In this document: positions 32,863-37,092 of the stretch, in pieces
How positions within the stretch are numbered: position 1 is the first letter of the stretch
Layout: each line of letters begins with the position of its first letter
NCBI GenBank assembly: GCA_002344825.1
Contig: DDUN01000027.1
Span: 1 to 37,092, forward strand
Source: Candidatus Multiplicimicrobium inquinatum
GTDB lineage: Bacteria; Omnitrophota; Omnitrophia; Omnitrophales; Aquincolibacteriaceae
Length of the DNA: 37,092 bases
Reading direction: 5' to 3'
Translations under genes and position numbers: made by a program
Notes under the pieces: generated by a model
The model's database searches: none
Told to the model about the DNA's origin: nothing
The model's input: the letters and a program-made list of their open reading frames with translations, nothing else

Positions 32863-34161
32863 TCACCCTTCGATTCGAATTACTTGCGAGCGGCCTTTGA
32901 TCGGTTTAAGCCGGTCAATCGCCTTCACGGCTTGGCGCACCGATTTCTCATGTGTCTCATGCGTTAACATAATTAAAGGCACCATTTTTCCGGCACTGCG
33001 TTCCTGCTGAATCACATCCGAAATACTAATCTTATATTTACCTAAAATATTTGCGATGCCGGCCAAAACTCCGGGCTGATCAATCACTTGAAACCGCAGA
33101 TAATAACGCGAATCCGTTGAAGCGATACTGCGCACTTTCAGTCCGCCGTCAATGCCGCGCATAGAAAGCGAATTCTGAATCGGTCCATAAATGCCGCCTT
33201 TGGCAATATCCACAAGGTCAGAAAAAACCGCGCTAGCCGTCGGATGGGAGCCCGCACCGCGCCCATAAAAAAGAACTTCACCGACTTCATCACCGCAAAC
33301 TTGAACCGCGTTAAAAGATCCGTTCACATTAGCAAGAATATGCTTTTCCGGCACAAGCGCGGGCTGAACGCGCGCTTCCAACCCCGCTGAAGAACGCTTC
33401 GCGATCGCAAGCAGCTTAATGCGATAACCAAAATGACGCGCAAACTGAATATCCTCACTTTTAATTCCGGCGATCCCTTCGCGGTAAATTGAGTCAAACT
33501 CAATGCTTCCGTTAAACGCGTACCTTGAAAGAATCGCAAGCTTATGCGCGGCGTCGGTTCCGTCAATATCCAGTGTCGGGTCGGCTTCAGCGTAACCTTT
33601 TTTTTGCGCCTGCTTGAGCGCTTCGTCAAAGCTTGTGCCATTCTCAGTCATACTGCTTAAAATATAATTACTCGTGCCGTTGATAATCGAAGCAATCGAC
33701 TGAATCTTGTTGGCAACCAAGCCTTCGCGCAGAGCTTTCATCACAGGGATACCGGCCGCGACGCTTGCCTCAAAACAAATCCAGCGCTTTTTTTGATACG
33801 CCAACTTAAAAATCTCATCGCCATGCTCCGCAAGCAAAGCTTTATTGGCAGTCACCACATGTTTTCCGGCCTTGAGCGCTTCTTTGACCAAAACTCGCGC
33901 TTCCTTGGTTCCACCGATCAATTCCACTACTACATCAATGGCCGGATCTTTCACAACCAGCCTGGGATTATTCGTCAAAAGATGGGGCGCAACCTTAAAC
34001 GGTCTTTTTTTAGCAAGATTTCGTACCGCAATCTTGCGGATTTCGAAATCAACACCGAGTTGAGTCATGAACCAGCCGCGCTTCGCCTGAAGAATCTCAA
34101 CCAATCCTCCGCCGACTTGCCCTAAACCTAATAATCCAATACGAATTTTTTGCGTTGCCAT
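32863..34161 (-). CDS. hom: homoserine dehydrogenase
   Basis: Reduces aspartate semialdehyde to homoserine. 432 residues. The N-terminal Rossmann motif is GLLGLGQVGGG (8-18). The substrate domain shows VTANKALLAEHG, IINGTSNYILSSM and GYAEADPTLDIDGTDAAHKLAIL, the family signature. A C-terminal ACT domain (about 350-432, YYLRFQVIDQPGVLAGIANIL) points to threonine feedback. It is the first gene of a run that continues with thrC (four bases later), the apgM-like gene, lysC and cimA. GGGAAAGG precedes the start. Confidence 0.96.
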   Translation of the reverse strand: MATQKIRIGLLGLGQVGGGLVEILQAKRGWFMTQLGVDFEIRKIAVRNLAKKRPFKVAPHLLTNNPRLVVKDPAIDVVVELIGGTKEARVLVKEALKAGKHVVTANKALLAEHGDEIFKLAYQKKRWICFEASVAAGIPVMKALREGLVANKIQSIASIINGTSNYILSSMTENGTSFDEALKQAQKKGYAEADPTLDIDGTDAAHKLAILSRYAFNGSIEFDSIYREGIAGIKSEDIQFARHFGYRIKLLAIAKRSSAGLEARVQPALVPEKHILANVNGSFNAVQVCGDEVGEVLFYGRGAGSHPTASAVFSDLVDIAKGGIYGPIQNSLSMRGIDGGLKVRSIASTDSRYYLRFQVIDQPGVLAGIANILGKYKISISDVIQQERSAGKMVPLIMLTHETHEKSVRQAVKAIDRLKPIKGRSQVIRIEG

Positions 34162-34200
34162 AACCCTTTCCCGCCTTTTTTAGGCCAAAAACGATTGGGC

Positions 34201-34229
34201 AGTATAGCACAACTCTTCTATTGAATTGT
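34201..34229 (-). promoter_or_regulatory. possible hom operon promoter
   Basis: Minus strand: ACAATT (34224-34229), 17-base spacer, TATACT (34201-34206), about 40 bases before the hom start. The -10 is good, the -35 poor. Confidence 0.35.
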
Positions 34230-34230
34230 A

Positions 34231-34260
34231 TTGGGAATTTAGACTCTTCGGGGGTATACT
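34231..34260 (+). promoter_or_regulatory. possible promoter of the small secreted-protein gene
   Basis: TTGGGA, 18-base spacer, TATACT on the plus strand, divergent from the candidate hom promoter. It lies about 100 bases before the start at 34359, with a GACTAT-rich repeat in the leader. Confidence 0.35.
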
Positions 34261-34268
34261 TCCAGCAG

Positions 34269-34335
34269 ACTATGGACGACCGACTATTGACTATCGACCG
34301 CTTTCTTTCCCATAGTCATTGTCTATAGTCTTTAG
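34269..34335. repeat. GACTAT-rich palindromic repeat
   Basis: Several GACTAT/ATAGTC words in both orientations (GACTATGGACGACCGACTA, then CATAGTCATTGTCTATAGTC) make an imperfect palindrome. Similar words (GGACTACAGACCGACGACTA) occur behind the next gene at 34800-34820, so the gene is bracketed by the same kind of sequence. Confidence 0.5.
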
Positions 34336-34358
34336 TCATGGCTGAAAGGGCTCACAAC

Positions 34359-34784
34359 ATGCGTAATACTTTTAAATTTTGTTTGGTTTTGGGGATATGC
34401 GCCCTGAGCTTGGGAATGGGCCGAAGCGGGCAATACGACGAAGAGGCTCGTGACTTTGAGAAAATGCAGAAAGAATACGAAAAAGCGGGTTATGACACCC
34501 CTTCCGACGGCAGTGCCGTGGGACAAATGGCCGGCGGCGTTAAACAAGCCACGTATGACAGCACTAAGGGCTTACTTCAAGATACTGCTGAAGGCACCGC
34601 TGAAAATCCCCCTGTCGTGGGCACTGTTCAGGGAGTCATGAAGGGCAGCGGCAAAGTTCTGGAGAACACCTCCAAGGGCATCGCTGAGATTGTGACTTTG
34701 GGCCGCGCGGACAGCAGCAGCTTCCGTGTTGAAGAGCCGGAAGATAACAGCGAAGACACAACAAAAGTCAAATTCAACTTTTAA
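34359..34784 (+). CDS. small exported protein of unknown function
   Basis: Unrecognised 141-residue protein. I start it at the ATG at 34359, where a signal peptide begins (MRNTFKFCLVLGICALSLGMG); an in-frame ATG at 34338 adds seven polar residues. The mature part has an acidic helical segment (EEARDFEKMQKEYEKAG). A Gly/Thr-rich region follows with helix-like repeats (GGVKQATYDSTKGLLQDTAEG, then GTVQGVMKGSGKVLENTSKG). It ends IAEIVTLGRADSSSF and an acidic tail. The central pattern is slightly like small exported proteins seen beside exosortase systems, but not enough to assign. Its stop codon lies in the loop of a perfect hairpin. Confidence 0.6.
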   Translation: MRNTFKFCLVLGICALSLGMGRSGQYDEEARDFEKMQKEYEKAGYDTPSDGSAVGQMAGGVKQATYDSTKGLLQDTAEGTAENPPVVGTVQGVMKGSGKVLENTSKGIAEIVTLGRADSSSFRVEEPEDNSEDTTKVKFNF

Positions 34785-34800
34785 CAAAGTTGAATTTGAC
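34767..34800 (+). terminator. perfect hairpin over the stop codon
   Basis: GTCAAATTCAACTTT (34767-34781) and AAAGTTGAATTTGAC (34786-34800) are perfect 15-bp arms; the loop TAAC contains the TAA stop of the preceding gene. There is no T run, so it may stabilise the transcript end rather than terminate. Confidence 0.5.
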
Positions 34801-34860
34801 GGACTACAGACCGACGACTAAAGACCACCGACTTATAAACACATCATCTAATCTATTTTG

Positions 34861-34987
34861 AGAAATCATTCAAAGTAGTTTGGATGCCAGGCGCAATTGA
34901 GCGGTTGAAGGAGGTGTGCTGAGAGCGCACATTGACTGAAAATCGCGAAATTGCAACGTCGCAGACGAACTGCTTTCAATGATTTCT
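34861..34987. repeat. 127-bp palindromic element behind msbA (copy 2)
   Basis: Begins AGAAATCATTCAAAGTAGTT and ends AACTGCTTTCAATGATTTCT: imperfect terminal inverted repeats of about 25 bases. It has the same inner word order as the element at 24673-24794 and likewise sits directly behind a gene, ending at the msbA stop. Confidence 0.7.
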
Positions 34988-36743
34988 ATGCGGAGAATTG
35001 AAGATCGTAGAGGTCTTTGTATATTCCATTCTTAGCGAGCAAAACATCATGCGTTCCCTCTTCGATCACTTTACCGTGACGCATCACAATAATACGGTTG
35101 GCTTTTTTGACGGTGGATAAGCGGTGCGCAATCACAAACACCGTGCGGCCTTTCATCAAATTCTCAAGCGCGATTTGAACTTCGGATTCACTTTGCGTAT
35201 CCAGGTTTGAAGTCGCTTCATCCAAAATAAGGATTGGCGGGTTTTTCAAAAGCGCGCGCGCAATCGAAAGGCGCTGTCTTTGTCCGCCTGAAAGGTTCAT
35301 GCCGCGATCGCCGATATTGGTGTCATAGCCCTGCGGCATGGCCGAGATAAAAAAATGCGCCTGCGCCGCTTTTGCCGCGATTTCCACTTCTGCCATCGAA
35401 GCTTGTGGATTGGCATAAGCAATGTTTTCACGCACGGTTCCGTTAAACAGAATCGTATCCTGCGTCACAATCGCGATCATGTCGCGCAAAGACTTCAAAG
35501 TCATGTTTCTAAGATCCGTACCGTTCACGCGCACCGAGCCGGCCGAAGGATCATAAAAACGCGGCAATAGGTTCACCAAAGTACTTTTACCGGACCCACT
35601 TTGACCGACAATCGCCAGCACTTCTCCGGCTTTCACCGAAAGTGAAAAATCGGAAAAAATATCGCCGCCGGTTTGATATTTGAAAGAAATTTTGTCATAA
35701 ACCACTTCGCGGACAGTCTCTTTAAAATCAATCGCATTGGGCAAATTGCGCACGGACGGCACTTCGTCGAGAATTTCAAAAATACGCTGCCCGGCGGCCA
35801 CGGATTGCTGAATAGTGTTGTTGACCTTGCTGATTTTTTTGACCGGTTCATAAAGCAAAAACAAAGCGACAAGAAAAGAAGTGAAGCGTTCGGGAGTAAA
35901 ATCATCCACCGACATTCCCACAGCAAGCGCGGCGCCGGCCGCGCCGATCATTTCGATCATGGGCCGCTGCAAAATCGTGACGCGAATCGTCTTCTTGTAA
36001 TGTTCAAAAACCGAAGCGTTGATCGAATTAAATTTCGCGATCATGCGGTTTTCTTGATTAAATGCTTTCACAATCGTCATGCCCATCAGGCTTTCTCCGA
36101 TAAAAGCCGTGATCTCGCCGGTTCTTTCCTGCATTTTTTTGGTTGTGCGTCTGAGTGTTTTACCCAAAATCACAATCGGCAAAGCGACAATCGAAAAAAC
36201 ACCCACCGCGATCAATCCGCTGGGACCGCCCCAAAGAAAAACCGGGGGCAAAAGAAAAAGCACTGTAATCGGCTGCTTTACAAGGTCGGTCAAAACATCG
36301 GTGACGCCACCCTGAATCGCGCTGACATCGTTGGTAATGCGGCTTAAAAAATCACCCGTGCGGCCGCGGCTGTAAAAATCGCTCGAAAGCTGAGTTAAAT
36401 GCGCGAATAAGTCTTCGCGTACTTTGCGGACGGCGCGAATCCCCACATTGGTCATTTGATAATTAAGAACGTAATCAAAAAAACTTTTAAATCCGATCAC
36501 GCCAAAAATGAGTACCGGCAGCCAAATCACGCTGAAACGGATGTCAAAATCAAAAGGAAGATGCGAAATCACATCGCTGGATAAAATAACTTCGCGCTTA
36601 TTAGTCAATCCACTGATGGTCAAATACGGGATAGCGGACGCTAAAGCGACCGTAATGGCATAGCCCACCATGCACACAACCGCAATGCCAAAGCGCCATA
36701 AATGCGGCCGAATATATTCCAAAAGCCGCCGATAAATTACCAT
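34986..36743 (-). CDS. msbA: MsbA-like lipid A/lipid-exporting ABC transporter
   Basis: Homodimeric inner-membrane exporter, probably flipping lipid A-core or a related lipid. 585 residues from the ATG at 36743; a longer reading from 36851 adds 36 residues encoded by repeat-like DNA overlapping the divergent gene. The six-helix membrane domain covers about residues 10-315. The ATPase domain has Walker A GQSGSGKST (380-388), Q-loop VTQDTILFNGTVREN, signature NLSGGQRQR (483-491), Walker B ILILDEAT (504-511) and H-loop His540. All are intact. Divergent to it is a Gfo/Idh/MocA oxidoreductase, a type often found in lipopolysaccharide gene clusters. Other lipid or peptide exporters of this type are possible. 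Confidence 0.85.
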   Translation of the reverse strand: MVIYRRLLEYIRPHLWRFGIAVVCMVGYAITVALASAIPYLTISGLTNKREVILSSDVISHLPFDFDIRFSVIWLPVLIFGVIGFKSFFDYVLNYQMTNVGIRAVRKVREDLFAHLTQLSSDFYSRGRTGDFLSRITNDVSAIQGGVTDVLTDLVKQPITVLFLLPPVFLWGGPSGLIAVGVFSIVALPIVILGKTLRRTTKKMQERTGEITAFIGESLMGMTIVKAFNQENRMIAKFNSINASVFEHYKKTIRVTILQRPMIEMIGAAGAALAVGMSVDDFTPERFTSFLVALFLLYEPVKKISKVNNTIQQSVAAGQRIFEILDEVPSVRNLPNAIDFKETVREVVYDKISFKYQTGGDIFSDFSLSVKAGEVLAIVGQSGSGKSTLVNLLPRFYDPSAGSVRVNGTDLRNMTLKSLRDMIAIVTQDTILFNGTVRENIAYANPQASMAEVEIAAKAAQAHFFISAMPQGYDTNIGDRGMNLSGGQRQRLSIARALLKNPPILILDEATSNLDTQSESEVQIALENLMKGRTVFVIAHRLSTVKKANRIIVMRHGKVIEEGTHDVLLAKNGIYKDLYDLQFSA

Positions 36744-36849
36744 TGAGTTTTTTTCGAGCTTGTTGCCCACGCTGGAGTGTCCCCTTATTTGACGTATTCT
36801 AACATCACCCCGCACTATCCACCATTCACAATTCACTATATAATTCGCC

Positions 36850-37092
36850 ATGCAAAAAAAACTACGCGTCGGTGTTATCGGTGTCGGTTATCTCGGGAAA
36901 ATTCATACCCGAATTTACCATGAGCTTCCGGAAGCGGAACTGGTCGCCATTTGCGATTCGAATCCCGAAACCAAGATCCGAGCGGATGAATATCAGACCG
37001 GATTTTTTACGGATTACCGTGATTTGATCGGTAAAGTTGATGCCGTCAGTATTGTCACGCCGACCTTCACGCATTATGCCGTCGCCAAGGAT
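36850..37092 (+). CDS. Gfo/Idh/MocA-family oxidoreductase, 5' part
   Basis: The first 81 codons of a NAD(P)-dependent sugar or sugar-nucleotide dehydrogenase; the rest lies beyond the window. The Rossmann motif GVIGVGYLGKIH (8-19) is at the N-terminus, followed by LVAICDSNPE (acidic residue at the end of strand 2, favouring NAD+) and the characteristic VDAVSIVTPTFTHYAVA. A TATAAT box stands six bases ahead of the ATG without a good -35. Divergent from msbA, so a role in envelope sugar synthesis is plausible but inferred. Confidence 0.85.
   Translation, partial: MQKKLRVGVIGVGYLGKIHTRIYHELPEAELVAICDSNPETKIRADEYQTGFFTDYRDLIGKVDAVSIVTPTFTHYAVAKD

Noticed and set aside
36744..36851. 36-residue N-terminal extension of the MsbA-like protein
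   Set aside because: It would be encoded by repeat-like DNA overlapping the divergent gene start; the homologous region begins at the ATG at 36743.

Overview
The window reads as chromosomal DNA of a Gram-negative, probably anaerobic bacterium. An MsbA-type lipid exporter and a two-partner-secretion outer-membrane transporter imply an outer membrane. The mix of genes (hom-thrC-apgM-like-lysC-cimA, MgtE, CLC, many secreted low-complexity proteins and several families of palindromic intergenic repeats) suggests the PVC/Omnitrophota neighbourhood. That placement is an inference from gene content, not from a marker tree.

Layout. 1-2600: a minus-strand envelope/secretion cluster, with a partial TpsB-like transporter and three small secreted proteins of unknown function. 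2.8-5.2 kb: a CLC chloride channel/antiporter and, convergent to it, a soluble MprF-type DUF2156 acyl/aminoacyl transferase. 5576-18691: a 13.1 kb integrated genomic island. It is bounded by a perfect 46-bp direct repeat of the 3' half of the initiator tRNA gene (tRNA-fMet, 18647-18723) and carries a tyrosine integrase and an AlpA-like excisionase next to the intact tRNA. The rest of the island is one minus-strand defence operon: abiEi-abiEii (type IV toxin-antitoxin), hsdR-hsdM-hsdS (type I restriction-modification), a four-helix ion channel with a C-terminal zinc ribbon, and a SIR2-like protein. The S subunit is unusual: after a complete HsdS it continues into a LexA/UmuD-type S24 autopeptidase domain with an Ala-Gly site, a Ser and a Lys in the right order and close to the spacing seen in LexA and UmuD. 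This is the best candidate for an undescribed system in the window.

18.9-21.7 kb: a secreted coiled-coil protein and an MgtE-type Mg2+ transporter (plus strand). 21.7-34.2 kb: a long minus-strand housekeeping run reading hom, thrC, apgM-like, lysC, cimA, (terminator), valS, nadC, uvrB. The first five cover the aspartate-to-threonine branch and the citramalate route to isoleucine. The apgM-like gene sits where homoserine kinase is expected but has lost nearly every metal ligand of its superfamily. 34.3-37.1 kb: a small secreted protein, an MsbA-like ABC exporter and the start of a Gfo/Idh/MocA oxidoreductase.

Repeats are a second theme. Palindromic elements are inserted in frame in both nadC and valS. 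A 122-127 bp palindromic element with long terminal inverted repeats lies directly behind valS and behind msbA. TGTCATTCC-type repeats lie near both ends of the island. The island ends carry matching double GTTCCC boxes (probable integrase arm sites), a tandem pair of ~135-bp repeats and a large nested inverted repeat.
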